From assembly GCA_964006375.1 (NCBI GenBank), contig OZ023270.1:76168391-76232390 (forward strand): a stretch of DNA of 64,000 nt, read 5' to 3'. This document shows, piece by piece, positions 10,250 through 25,358 of the stretch. Under the pieces are notes generated by a model. That model ran no database searches. It was not told the DNA's origin and worked only from the letters and a program-made list of their open reading frames with translations. The DNA is from Tillus elongatus (lineage: Eukaryota > Arthropoda > Insecta > Coleoptera > Cleridae). How positions within the stretch are numbered: the first letter of the stretch is position 1; each line of letters opens with the position of its first letter. Position numbers and translations under genes: made by a program.

Positions 10250-12264
10250 ATACTTCTACTTGTACTTGTACTTGTACGTGGATTTTTACTCGTACTTATA
10301 CTCATACTCATACCCATACTCATAGTCATACTCATAGTCATATTCATATTCATACTCATACTCGTACTCGTACTCGTACTCATGCTCGTACTCGTACTCG
10401 TACTCATACTCATACTGATACTCTTACTCACACTCATACTTATACTTATACTTATACTTATACTTATACTTATACTTATACTTATACTTATACTTATACT
10501 TATACTTATACTTATACTTATACTTATACTTATACTTATACTTATACTTATACTTATACTTATACTTATACTTATACTTATACTTATACTTATACTTATA
10601 CTTATACTTATACTTATACTTATACTTATACTTATACTTATACTTATACTTATACTTATACTTATACTTATACTTATACTTATACTTATACTTATACTTA
10701 TACTTATACTTATACTTATACTTATACTTATACTTATACTTATACTTATACTTATACTTATACTTATACTTATACTTATACTTATACTTATACTTATACT
10801 TATACTTATACTTATACTTATACTTATACTTATACTTATACTTATACTTATACTTATACTTATACTTATACTTATACTTATACTTATACTTATACTTATA
10901 CTTATACTTATACTTATACTTATACTTATACTTATACTTATACTTATACTCATACTCATACTAATACTCATACTCATACTCATACTGATACTTATACTTA
11001 TACTTATACTCATACTCATACTCATACTCATACTCATACTCATACTCATACTCATACTCATACTCATACTCATACTCATACTCATACTCATACTCATACT
11101 CATACTCATACTCATACTCATACTCATACTCATACTCATACTCATACTCATACTCATACTCATACTCATACTCATACTCATACTCATACTCATACTCATA
11201 CTCATACTCATACTCATACTCATACTCATACTCATACTCATACTCATACTCATACTCATACTGATACTTATACTTATACTTATACTTATACTTATACTTA
11301 TACTTATACCTATACCTATACTTATACTTATACCTATACCTATACTTATACTTATACTTATACTTATACTTATACTTATACTTATACTTATACTTATACT
11401 TATACTTATACTTATACTTATACTTATACTTATACTTATACTTATACTTATACTTATACTTATACTTATACTTATACTTATACTTATACTTATACTTATA
11501 CTTATACTTATACTTATACTTATACTTATACTTATACTTATACTTATACTTATACTTATACTTATACTTATACTTATACTTATACTTATACTTATACTTA
11601 TACTTATACTTATACTTATACTTATACTTATACTTATACTTATACTTATACTTATACTTATACTTATACTTATACTTATACTTATACTTATACTTATACT
11701 TATACTTATACTTATACTTATACTTATACTTATACTTATACTTATACTTATACTTATACTTATACTTATACTTATACTTATACTTATACTTATACTTATA
11801 CTTATACTTATACTTATACTTATACTTATACTTATACTTATACTTATACTTATACTTATACTTATACTTATACTTATACTCATACTCATACTCATACTCA
11901 TACTCATACTCATACTCATACTCATACTCATACTCATACTCATACTCATACTCATACTCATACTCATACTCATACTCATACTCATACTCATACTCATACT
12001 CATACTCATACTCATACTCATACTCATACTCATACTCATACTCATACTCATACTCATACTCATACTCATACTCATACTCATACTCATACTCATACTCATA
12101 CTCATACTCATACTCATACTCATACTCATACTCATACTTATACTTATACTCATACTCATACTGATACTCATACTTATACTTATACTTATACTTATACTTA
12201 TACTTATACTTATACTTATACTTATACTTATACTTATACTTATACTTATACTTATACTTATACT
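10250..12264. repeat. Two-kilobase hexanucleotide array, (TACTTA)n and (TACTCA)n blocks
   Basis: Period 6 throughout. The left edge (10250-10440) is a degenerate mix of TACTTG, TACTCG, TACTCA, TAGTCA and TATTCA. Then come homogeneous blocks: TACTTA at about 10440-10950, TACTCA at about 11010-11260, TACTTA (with a few TACCTA) at about 11265-11880, TACTCA at about 11881-12135, and TACTTA at about 12170-12264. Several frames on both strands are stop-free only because of the repeat, giving long artificial Tyr-Thr, His-Thr, Ser-Ile, Ser-Met and Leu-Ile reading frames. It does not match the insect telomere repeat TTAGG. Confidence 0.97.
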
Positions 12265-14095
12265 TTATTGCACATGAAAATTATACAACGTATCACAAAT
12301 ATAAAAGCATTATCTTGTACATATTTAACGATACCTACAATTTTGATATCATTTAATAACCTAATAATAAATTACCAAAAGTCCACAATTATAATCATAT
12401 TTTGATAACGGTTTCTTTACAAAATTTCTCTTGAACTAATTTTTATGACCACTATTTTTTAAACTGCTTCCTTTTGTGCATATTCTTGTCTTCAATTTTA
12501 ATCTTTAAGTCAAATAATAACTATAAATGCTTGAATTATTGAAATCTTCAAATTTGGTGACATTTTGTTAGCGTTAGCAAACGTTTTAATCGGCAGATAA
12601 ACCAAAACCATGTAGAAAAATTATACAATTATAGAAATATTACAAATGAGCCTTACCCCATGTGTGCGTGACAGAGATAACTACCCATATTATTGTTAAT
12701 CCCACTTCAACGCGAAATGTACCTCAGAAAGTCCATATTAAGAACACAGCCGCGTCCCTTCTAGTTCAAATTTACATTTCAATGTTTCTTTACTCGAATA
12801 GAGAATGACCAGCTTCTGATAAGATATTGTTGGTCTGCTGTTTAAAGTATAAGACGTCAGCATGCAAAGTTTTTCTGCTGTGGTATTATTATTATTATTA
12901 ATATCATTGTAGCTTATGGGTTGCAGAGATAAAATTGTAGACTTGGCATTGAGGACAAGGTTAATACTTTGTAGTTTTTGTGGTTGGTCTTCAGAAAAAT
13001 CGTCAGTATTAAGTGTGTAATCTCTTATATTTGGCATGTAAGTCGGAACCTTTACCAGCTTGAGATCTCGGCGGCTGATAGTAAATAGTTTAACGTCTCA
13101 TTTTGTAATATTTACAAAATTTAAAAACTTAAACCACTAGCCATTAAAATCGCAAAGCCGATGAACAACTGAATTTGGAAGGATTAAATAAAAGAATCAA
13201 CTTTACTGGATTACTAAAAAAATTATAATCATTCAGTGAACGATCAACAGGAGATGGAAGCGCTTTGGAGTTTGATAATGAAATTTTAAGTCTAACGATG
13301 TCTCTTTCCCATTTCTTAGTCTTTAGGATTTGTATTCAATCTTTTTCTGTTAAAGGTGAATATTTCGATACTGTTTCTGTTAAAGAAGATTTTTAAGATA
13401 AATTCCTCTCCCATTCCCTGCAAATGCATCGTATCATATTTCATCCTCAACATGAAAACACCCCGTCATGTATACTTATCCTGAACCGTTTATATACACA
13501 GAACGACTAGTGACTAGCGAAGACTTGTATAAGTTGTTGGGAATTGTTTAAATTTTGTTGTGTTCTCTGGTATATAGTAGTGGTGTGGCTTGACGTTGGG
13601 AACAGTGTTTCATTTATATTATATAACAGTGCGATATTAGATATGCAAATGAAGCCCCGGCACTGTGTAGCGCTCCTGGCGGCAACACACTCAACTAATT
13701 GGCAACTTCTTAATGTCGTTTATACTTACTTTGCCAGGCTAGGCACGTCTCTTTGATAAATTTACTTCACTATATTCTAATACAATTCTCTCTATCTGCG
13801 AAGACATTGTGCGCTGGTGCGAACAATAAACTCGCACACATACACACACACATACTTACCTACTCACTCCACACCATCTCCAATTTTAAAGCCACGTCCT
13901 CCAATCAACTTTAAATACAAATGAGCTCATTATTTAGGCGGAATTGTTACAATATAAGACGCGTTAGCTGGCACCGATATCAACATAGTTTGAATTTGGG
14001 ATGGAACGCAAACTACCAATGATAATCCGATTTGTCCTTAATAATGGGAATTTAATAAGACTTACTAAATTTTTTGCTGTCGAAAAATAAAAACT
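12265..14095. other. No gene seen; possibly single-copy DNA
   Basis: No frame with recognisable similarity and none of the window's repeat families. It contains a short ATT/TAT-rich stretch near 12885 and a CA/TA-rich stretch near 13835. The longest open stretches (about 100 codons) have no features suggesting coding. Confidence 0.4.
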
Positions 14096-14097
14096 TT

Positions 14098-14160
14098 AGA
14101 CGCAGCAAGTGCGTTATTGTAGCGAATTTTCATTTATTTTTATTTATTGAAAGATACAGT
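14098..14160 (+). repeat. Isolated terminus of the Helentron-like family
   Basis: GACGCAGCAAGTGCGTTATT, then GTAGCGAATTTTCATT, the standard terminus. The matching inverted terminus lies at 19624-19660, beyond the nested pogo and LINE insertions, so these two may be the original ends of one interrupted copy. Confidence 0.6.
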
Positions 14161-14164
14161 CCAA

Positions 14165-14332
14165 CAGGTACCGTAAGATGGGGTTACTTTGAACAGCGGG
14201 GTTACATTGAACATAATGATTAGTTTTGCTAATTTAATTCATAGGTATCCACTTTCAATGAGGTCACAATTTTGTAATTTTGGTGAAAATCACTAAGGAA
14301 GCAGATATTGAACATTTGGCAACACTGCGCAA
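14165..14332 (+). mobile_element. Pogo-like DNA element, left part
   Basis: Contains GGGGTTACTTTGAACA and, shortly after, GGGGTTACATTGAACA, a direct repeat of a motif that recurs at 19006 on the other side of the inserted LINE. The segment ends at the target duplication CTGCGCAA (14325-14332). With 18803-19510 it forms one element split by the LINE. Confidence 0.55.
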
Positions 14333-14385
14333 TTTTTTTTGTACACTAATATTTACAATCAGAACCACCTAATATATTATATACA

Positions 14386-17950
<3,565 letters not shown>

Positions 17951-17952
17951 TG

Positions 17953-18678
17953 TTAAGCCAGTCTATTAATGACAGTCGACAACATGTTTAGAATCATGTT
18001 ATTCTGTTGCATGAGCTGACTGAACATGGCCTTGAATTCGTTCAAAAATTGCACCAGTGTTATATCATTTTGCTGTTCGATATCATTATACGTAGCGTTG
18101 TTTTGCCTGTTGTGCTCATCATGACGGAGCGCTTGTGCATAAGAATGATTGATCTCTGACCTTTCGGGAGCTTTAGCCTGACTAAGATGATTTCGCTGGT
18201 TATTGTCATGTACTGAGGTATAAAGCGAATTTTGCTGATGTCGCGAGGGTTGCTGTCGTAGATCTGGTTTATTTTTGGCTTGGAGTTATTTATAAACTTG
18301 GCAATCTTTATAATTGGATGGATGAGGACCATTACACAAAAAGCAGTTAGCTGGAATGTCTCTTGTTTTGTTGCATACTTTGGAATCATGACTTTCTCCA
18401 CACCTAACGCAGGCATATGGTCTATTGCAATATCTCTTGGTGTGGTTGTACATCTGGCATCTGGTACATTGGACTATGACTTTGTTTTTTCTTAGTGGTT
18501 GGATTACTATTGACTTATTATTAAGGTGTTTTAGATTATATACATGTTTGTTATTGGGAGCTGGTTCAAGGTCAACAAAGAAAAGGGGCAGCGGTTCTTT
18601 GGTGACTCTGTGTCTAACATTAATCAGGTTTCTGACTTTGTGTCCATTATTTTCTAGCTCCTCTTGTATATCTTTCAC
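17953..18678 (-). pseudogene. Jockey-type ORF1, gag-like with three zinc knuckles
   Basis: RNA-binding nucleocapsid-like protein of the LINE. Three knuckles follow each other: CTRCQMYNHTKRYC (CX2CX4HX4C), CVRCGESHDSKVC (CX2CX3HX4C) and CFLCNGPHPSNYKDC (CX2CX3HX6C), the set typical of Jockey-clade ORF1. The C-terminal third is Gln/Asn-rich and ends LMQQNNMILNMLSTVINRLA at a stop at 17953-17955. One in-frame nonsense codon at 18286-18288 separates the knuckles from the tail. The N-terminus is missing because of 5' truncation; the region 18679-18802 has no proper start. Confidence 0.85.
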
Positions 18679-18802
18679 CTCTCTGAATATTCTCTGTGAA
18701 AATATTTATCACTTAAAATATTATTATCGCAGTCACTTTTGATAACTTTACCGATATCGCTAAACTATACGTCCGCACCTGGCCACGATTCTCACTAAAC
18801 TC

Positions 18803-19072
18803 CTGCGCAAATTTAAATTTAATTAAATTTTATTTATATTTAATTTAATTTAAGATTTTCAAATAGTGGAATGTCAATAGCGTCAGAACATAACCAACAA
18901 ATTGCACGGTTTATGTGTACCTGCATATTTTCTTACACTGTTATTTATGTATATTGTTGTGTAAACAATTTTTATTTAAAGGCATTACTCAAGTCGGTGA
19001 AAATTGGGGTTACTTTGGTTGTTCAAAGTAACCCCACATAATTTTTTTAAGGCTTGTTTGTTTTGCAGGGCC
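18803..19072 (+). mobile_element. Pogo-like DNA element, right part upstream of its gene
   Basis: Follows the target duplication of the LINE. Contains a perfect 12-bp hairpin at 19006-19035: GGGGTTACTTTG, six bases, CAAAGTAACCCC. The same motif is at 14173. TTTGCAG at 19064-19070, just before the ATG, could be a splice acceptor. Confidence 0.5.
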
Positions 19073-19510
19073 ATGCGTCGCAGGTACAAAACAAAACTTG
19101 GAGTTCGCAGCCACAGAAACTATAAGGAGGAGTCCTTAAACAAAGCTATAACTTTAATTAGATCGCGAAAAATGTCATTGCGTGGTGCATCGGTAAAATT
19201 CGGAATACCCTTAGGCACGTTAAGCAATAAAGTTAAAGGAAAACATTTAAAAACTTATGGTCATCCTACTGCACTGAGCAATGTTGAAGGATTGTGCATT
19301 GTATAGTATCGTATGTCAAAATTATAGCACAATGGGGTTTCCGCTAGATTTACGGGATATCCGCAAGTTTGTGTTCTGTTACCTGAAAAAAAAAAGGGAA
19401 GTGCTATTAGTGAATTTAAAAATAACCTTCCATCATCTGATTGGATTTCCGACTTTTTGATGAGGGATAGAAGAAAACTGACGGTTAGGACTTGCCAAAA
19501 TATAAAAAAA
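19073..19510 (+). pseudogene. Pogo-like transposase, N-terminal DNA-binding fragment
   Basis: ATG at 19073 opens MRRRYKTKLGVRSHRNY, then SLNKAITLIRSRKMSLRGAS and FGIPLGTLSNKVKGKH. This is the psq/pogo-type helix-turn-helix found at the start of many insect pogo-like transposases. The first frame ends at about 19306. In shifted frames the next part, LPSSDWISDFLMRDRRKLTV then RTCQNIKK (about 19415-19505), matches the second, CENP-B/Tc5-like DNA-binding domain of the family. The DDE catalytic domain is absent; the sequence passes into the Helentron-like family near 19515. Confidence 0.78.
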
Positions 19511-19514
19511 GTCC

Positions 19515-20400
19515 GATATGTTCCAAAAATAAACTTAAAAGGTTTCCGAGAAACTTAATTTCTTAGCCAACAAACGTTAAGTTAATAGCAAATGGAGATA
19601 TTGAAATTTCCAGCATTTAATGAGAATTCGTTGCCAAAACGCACTTACTGCGTCTAGATTCATTTTCTTACAAACATGCATCATATTTCGTTAAAAAAAA
19701 TGTAAAAATGCAATAATATAAGGGTGTTCGAATTTTTTTTAGGTATTACCAACGACTTATAGGCCACCCTGTAATTGTCAAAATAATTTTATACGATGCA
19801 GCTCAAGACACCCTATAATTAACGTATGCCACTTTTTCTCGTATCTTGTATAATAACAATTATATTGAGCTTTACCGTAGAAATACGTCATCCTATATAT
19901 GTAAACAGATAAAAACTTAAATTAAACCCGGATATGGATTCTAGGAGGGCTAATTTGCACTCATTTGAAGAAATATTTTTAAAATTCAAAAGTCGCGGTC
20001 TCATCAATAACGATTTTTTTCTACAAAAATTAGCTAAAAATTATAGACCGTTAAACCATAAACTTAACTAAAACTACCGCCAAAGCATCAGAGAAAGGGT
20101 CTATTTGAAATGAGATTTATGGAAATATGTTAGTAAAATTAAGGACAGTGACTGTTGAAGCTTAAACCTAAGGGTTTGCAGAACACCCTTCTTGCGACAT
20201 TTTTTTTACATAATCCGTATTTGTTTCTGGTTCGTTGCCTAAATGTTGCCAATTTTGACGTTTCAAATCGCGACTTTGACATTTTGAAGAAAACTTCATT
20301 TTTTTTAAATGCCCAAAACTTTTTTGTCTTTGAACTTAGGGACCTAAATTTTGGTACGTAGTTTACGCTTTATTATACCTCCCATTAACCTAAATTAAAA
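19515..20400 (+). repeat. Helentron-like element, head and body
   Basis: Contains the inverted terminus AATTCGTTGCCAAAACGCAC at 19627-19646, then the standard body modules: CTCAAGACACCCTATAATTA (19803), a short 3'-type block (19931-20005, GGATATGGATTCTAGG), GCCAAAGCATCAGAGAAAGG (20081) and the GACGTTTCAAATCGCGAC module (20258). It appears to be two overlapping or recombined copies. Confidence 0.55.
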
Positions 20401-20409
20401 ACAATCGCT

Positions 20410-20560
20410 GGGCAAATTTTTTATTTCATGTCGTCTGTCATTTTTCATAATTGCGGCCGAGATTTCACGATTGTTGGTTCGGGTAGTATGTTTATGCCTG
20501 GTATATATTTAGTTTGTTTAACGTTGATGTATGGTGTATGCCTGTTGTATGAATCAATCT
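20410..20560 (+). repeat. Dispersed repeat, also at 28.77-28.89 kb in inverse orientation
   Basis: The segment GGCCGAGATTTCACGATTGT, then TGGTTCGGGTAGTATG, is nearly identical to the reverse complement of 28800-28850. Flanking bases also match (CATGTCGTSTGTCAT on one side, GTTGATGTATRG on the other). It is a roughly 120-130-bp family of unknown type. Confidence 0.65.
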
Positions 20561-20639
20561 ACGCGTGGCAATTAACTACCCTGTCAGGCATTGGACTTTA
20601 ACCAGTTGTCTCAACACATATAAAGTCTCATTTCAGTTA

Positions 20640-20808
20640 CTCTGATACTTACAAAAATATAGCGTTTTCAAAAAGTTTTTCCCGATTTTCCACCGGAAAA
20701 ACTTGAGCATACATGCTGATTAACGAACTGGACCTCGGTTTTCGCCTAAGCAAGATTTTTGCCAAGTTTGATTGAAATCAGTTTAGTATTTTTTGAGTTA
20801 TCGCTCGG

Positions 20809-20888
<80 letters not shown>

Positions 20889-21018
20889 ATATAAAAATTT
20901 TAACGGACCTTGGTTTTGGGTTTCCAAGGACCCAAATTCGCGCTCATCTGAAGAATTTTTTTCAAAAGCTTTTCATCGCGACCTCTCTAATAGTGAATTT
21001 TTCTTCATGAAAATTCGC
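20640..21018 (+). repeat. Helentron-like element, 3' part with (TA)n core
   Basis: TTTTTGAGTTATCGCTCGGA leads into (TA)n at about 20812-20884, then AAACATATAAAAATTTTAAC and the 3' block (GGTTTCCAAGGACCCAAATT, CGCGCTCATCTGAAGAA). It ends with the palindrome TAGTGAATTTTTC/GAAAATTCGCTA at about 20990-21015. Confidence 0.65.
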
Positions 21019-21129
21019 TAAAACCATAACATAACAGATAAGAACATTGGATTTAAATAAGCTGTCTTCCGATAAGTCGAATCCAACTAAATAGGACGGT
21101 AAATATCATGCACGAATTCCACAAATTCG

Positions 21130-21131
<2 letters not shown>

Positions 21132-21200
<69 letters not shown>
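21132..21200. repeat. (TA)n microsatellite
   Basis: TA dinucleotides, not obviously inside a named element. 21200-21530 has no recognisable gene. Confidence 0.95.
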
Positions 21201-21202
<2 letters not shown>

Positions 21203-21559
21203 AAGATGGTCCTGCACGGCATTTCTCAGTCTATAAATTGGTGATTTCAGTAACATATTTGTTCGTGCATATCTAATGTAAAACAAATCTTTACCTCTTA
21301 AAGAATTAGGAAGCACATGCTATTGATTATACAAGAAAGTGATGGCAGAAATCATCCTTCTCGTTAATAAAGATAGTATTGGAAAGCTGAAAAAAGTACT
21401 TTGTGCTAGATGACCATTGACGGATGAACCCCATTACGTCTTAAGATAAGACATTTTAAAAATTTTCTTTGTACAGATTTCCGCATAGTGCTGTATTTTT
21501 TATAAAAAGGAAAGAAGACTATTGTTGCGTATTCTAAACGAGATTTTTTAAACAATAAT

Positions 21560-22170
21560 TATATAAAGCTTTTAGACACTGAATTAAGCATCATAGGAGA
21601 CGCATTGCTGTATTCACAGTTTTTATTGTGTGATATTCAAAGGAGAGTCTACTATCAAACATCACACCAAAGTCTCTCACCATGTGCTGTCTGGAATGTG
21701 TCAGCATAAACAGTGCTACAACTCCAATCCTACCACATAAATCGTTGATAGAAATGACCAACAAAAGAGGACCTAGATTTTAACCCCTTGGTACCCCAGA
21801 CAGAACATTATAAGCATATGATCTGTACTGTAAGTATTCCACAAATTGAAACCTATCAGATAAATACGAGGTGAAAAAACTCAGCAATGGATCAGAAAAG
21901 CCTATCAATTTCAACCTATGGAGTAATAAATTATGATCAAGTCGATAAAGGCTTTAGTTAAGTCAGTGTAAATCATGTCAACTTGCATGTTATCATCAAC
22001 TGCCTCAAATATAAACTAGATGGTGATTAACAGACCAGAAACAAATCCATATTTTTCATTGGAAATACTATTCTTTTTACTGTTATAAACTCTATCATAG
22101 ATAACAGATTTAAAACGATTTGAGAAGCTTGACACAATTCCTATTGGCCGGTAATTTACAATCTCGTGTC
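21560..22170 (-). pseudogene. LINE reverse transcriptase relic
   Basis: Minus strand, broken by several stops and frameshifts. It starts near 22165 with NYRPIGIVSSFSNRFKSV (finger motif), then EKYGFVSG, YTDLTKAF (motif A, the catalytic D kept), SYLSDRFQFVEY and SGVPRG followed by a stop and LGPLLLVISINDL (motif B). Motif C is not found. It differs clearly from the other LINEs here (motif A is YTDLTKAF against LDISKAFD and DVSQAFD), so a fourth LINE lineage is represented. Both ends are missing. Confidence 0.72.
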
Positions 22171-22189
22171 TATACTATATAATGTTTTG

Positions 22190-23675
22190 TTGGTTTGTAA
22201 ACAAAAAATTGACTGTCACAACATTTCTTATCGGAATGAGAGAAATGGGGTTTATTATTTCATTTTATCGGTCGGTTTGATACTTGATAGTACTACTGAA
22301 ATTTAATTTCACAATGGTGTATTCTGTAGAAGAAAGAGTTGAAATAATTACTCTTTTTTTTCAAAAACGATGACTGTGCCAACCGTACCGCAAATTTGTT
22401 TAATGAACGATATCCGAACAGACATGTTAACAGAAAATACATTTTGGAGTAAGTTGCAAAGTTTCGACAAAGTGGTTCAGTAGCCAGCAAAAAAACGGGA
22501 TCCTGAACGTAAATTTCCGGTTAGAAATGAGACTACTGAGATTGAAGTGTTAGGACAAATTACTGCAGACCCAACTTTGAGCACGAGAAAATTGGCCACT
22601 GTTTGAAACATCGACAAAGTGGTTCAGTAACCAGCAAAAAAACGGGTTCCTGAACGTGAATTTCCGGTTAGAAATGAGACTACTGAGATTGAAGTTTTAG
22701 GACAAATTGCTGCAGACCCAACTTTGAGCACGAGAAAATTGGCTACTTTTTAAAACATCAAAAGAAGAACTATTCAGCGAATATTGAAGCATCATTAATT
22801 TCACCCGTATAAAATTCATCTTGTACAATTGAATGAAGATGATTTTTCTTGATGGAAATTTGAGTGGCAAAACGTAATTGGAGTTACTAGAAGATATCGT
22901 TTACCCTCTACTAAGTGACATTGTTGAAAATGATGATCGCTATCAAGAAAATCAATTAGTGTTTCAATAAGATGGAGCACCTCCGCATTTTTCACAACGT
23001 GTTAGGGAGTTTTTGAACCGAGTCTCCAGGGCAATGGATTGGGCGTAGAGGTGCTATTGAGTGGTCCCCTAGATCACCGGATTTAACTCCTGTAGACTTC
23101 TTTCTATGGGACCATGTAAAGAGTAGAATTTTCACAACAGAACCGGAGTCTCTGGAAGAATTACGACGACGCATTGTTGAAGAATGCCGTCTAATAACTC
23201 CACAAATGCTCCAGAATGTCAGAGCTCGTTTTGAACAAAATTTGTACTTTTGTATGGCTGGTGGTCAACAATTTGAACACTTGCTTAAGTGAATAAAAAT
23301 TTTTGACCGTTTGGTTTTGTTTTTTAGTTTTTCTTAACGAAAAATTGACTAATTAGTGCATTTCTTATCACAATGAATGAAATACGTTCTAGCAACTCCA
23401 ACTGTGAATAATTTTTAAACGAGTTGATAAAACTTCCAAAAAAATTAGTGTGCTGAATTCAGAAAAGAAATATCTTTCAAATGATGTAACAGTCGACCCA
23501 TGTTCCCTATTTAAAATATAAGGGTTGTTATCACCAGCCTTAAGGGGTTGATGTGACAAAGCTGAGTTTTATGTCAAAACATGTCCGCTTCAATGTTAAA
23601 ATTGACGTGTTTTAGCGTTTCTTAAAAAAAATTCTCTGGACGCAAATCGGTCTGTTTCGTTTTCAATGCGCCACC

Positions 23676-23680
<5 letters not shown>
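22190..23680 (+). pseudogene. DD41D mariner-type element, decayed, with internal tandem duplication
   Basis: Same family as the copy at 58.08-59.82 kb. ATG near 22316 opens MVYSVEERVEIITLFF, then frame is lost. A ~145-bp stretch (FRQSGSVASKK to the STRKLAT region) is present twice in tandem at about 22466-22610 and 22611-22755. Downstream are FQ-stop-DGAPPHFSQRVREFL, the RSPDL region near 23070, and the C-terminus GGQQFEHLLK at 23263-23292. The right end at 23640-23678 is CGCAAATCGGTCTGTTTCG to GCGCCACCCTG followed by (TA)n. The left end is eroded. Stops and deletions throughout make it inactive. Confidence 0.8.

Positions 23681-23745
<65 letters not shown>
23679..23745. repeat. (TA)n microsatellite, right flank of mariner relic
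   Basis: TA tract starting exactly at the element end (CCACCCTG/TATATA). Confidence 0.95.
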
Positions 23746-23747
<2 letters not shown>

Positions 23748-24454
23748 CTAAAACTATCCTTCACGAGAATAATTAGTAGGCAGAAATTATTGTAATGGAA
23801 GACATCAATAATTGTTATTTTTTCACCATAAGCTTTATTTGCTGTCTTTTAACGGGGTGCAGCACTGGAGATCGGAACCGGCGAAAAGATGGTGGGAGAG
23901 AATATAGAAAATGTGGTAACCTTATCTTGGCGCACTCCCCTTCTAAGAGCGAGAGAGAAAGACAACGCTTTTCGCCACCGCTGCCGTATAGAATATAAGA
24001 AACGCCTTGAAAATTTAAGGGAAATAAAGAGCAGGATGATTTTCCTAGAGAAAATCATTTATTTTTGACCTGCGCACTCTATGGGGTGAAAAGGGGAAAG
24101 AGGATGGGATAAATGACTCAAAGAAAAACATCGATCGACCACTGGTTCCTTTTCAATAAGATCTGTGCTGTATTCTCCTTCGTTCTCGGTCTAATGGTAA
24201 TGACTCTCTTTGTTTAGAGGATAGAGGGCACTGGCCCTTTTCATTTTGTTTGCGATGTATTTTAGTATAAACATAGTTGTTGATTACTCACCAAGTACAC
24301 TTGCAGAAAAACATGACAAATATTTAGTTATTACATTTTTTTTCTAGGCATGATTTACAAACTTCCAGTTCAAAATATAAAATATACAAACTTTCACCAT
24401 ACGTATTTACAGAAAAATATTTACAGTATGTAATTGTAAACTTAGCAAAATAAA
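23746..24454. other. No gene seen
   Basis: No recognisable coding or repeat content. A reading frame of about 67 codons at 23795-23998 has no similarity I can name, and the opposite strand is open for a similar length. Confidence 0.35.
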
Positions 24455-24798
24455 TAAAAAGCCTGGACGCAGCAAGTGCGTTATGGTAGTGAATTTTCAT
24501 GGAAATGATCTGGCACAAAATATTTTATTATAACGTTTTTTTCTTGTGACATAGAAATCTAAATTTTGGTGTGTAGTTTACTTGTTATATCGTACACCTA
24601 CCTACCAAATTTGGTTATCATAGCTTTTTTATTTTTTGAGATAAAAATTTTTTTTTTTGAATGAAAACTCAAAATTTTTCCGGACAACCTAGTCCGATTT
24701 TCCTGACTAACAAACTTGTTCAAGCCATTTACAAAAGGAAGGTATATGCCAAATTTGATCAAAATCAACTCATTATTTTTTGAGTTATCGGTGTGATA

Positions 24799-24873
<75 letters not shown>

Positions 24874-25000
24874 ATGACCTGACCTGATCCCGGATCTGGG
24901 TTCTAGGGGTCCTAGTTCGCGCTTATTTGCAAAAAATTTTTCAAAATTCAAAAGTCGGGATCTCTCCATTAGTGAATTTTTTCTACGATAATTCACTAAT
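24455..25000 (+). repeat. Short complete Helentron-like element
   Basis: A compact copy showing the whole plan. It starts AAAAAGCCTGGACGCAGC (GGACGC at 24465), followed by the GATCTGGCACAAAATATTTT body and one [13 protein letters not shown] module. The (TA)n core lies at about 24800-24870, then the 3' block GATCCCGGATCTGGGTTCTA, and the terminal palindrome ATTAGTGAATTTTTTC/GATAATTCACTAAT at 24969-25000. About 545 bp in all. No obvious duplication flanks it. Confidence 0.75.
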
Positions 25001-25286
25001 AATTGAAAACAAATATAAAATTACTGAGCTCAGCTTCTTGATAAGTTTTTGTTTTGATATATCGGTCCTTTTGATGCATATTAACAAATTTTTATGTTTG
25101 CTATGTTTGAGTAACTGTTTCCACTTATCATATTACACTTAAAAACATTCTTTAATTTGTTGCGAACCCATTCTCAATTTCTGGCCGCCGTGTTGCATTT
25201 TTCAATCCTATCTGTTAAAGTATCCAAGTCATTAGTGAATTTTCATTAAGAAAATTCCTTAATAGAGAGATAAAGATGGTAAGACT

Positions 25287-25290
<4 letters not shown>
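25001..25290. other. No gene; palindromic family terminus near 25231
   Basis: TTAGTGAATTTTCATTAAGAAAATTCC at about 25232-25258 is the terminal palindrome of the Helentron-like family in the minus orientation, next to the (TA)n that received the mariner element. Confidence 0.5.

Positions 25291-25355
<65 letters not shown>
25291..25355. repeat. (TA)n microsatellite, left flank of intact mariner
   Basis: TA tract split by the element at 25356-27423; the other half is 27424-27517. Confidence 0.95.

Positions 25356-25358
<3 letters not shown>

Noticed and set aside
10250..12264. Telomeric repeat array
   Set aside because: The units are TACTTA and TACTCA, not TTAGG or a near variant, and the array is interstitial next to a SINE.
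10159..12405. Very long open frames (630-743 codons) of Thr-His, Thr-Tyr, Ser-Ile, Ser-Met or Leu-Ile repeats
   Set aside because: They are the direct translation of a stop-free hexanucleotide array on both strands; no domain, start context or composition supports a gene.
12738..13037. 99-codon minus-strand frame as a host exon
   Set aside because: No similarity recognised, no splice-site support, and composition like the surrounding intergenic DNA.
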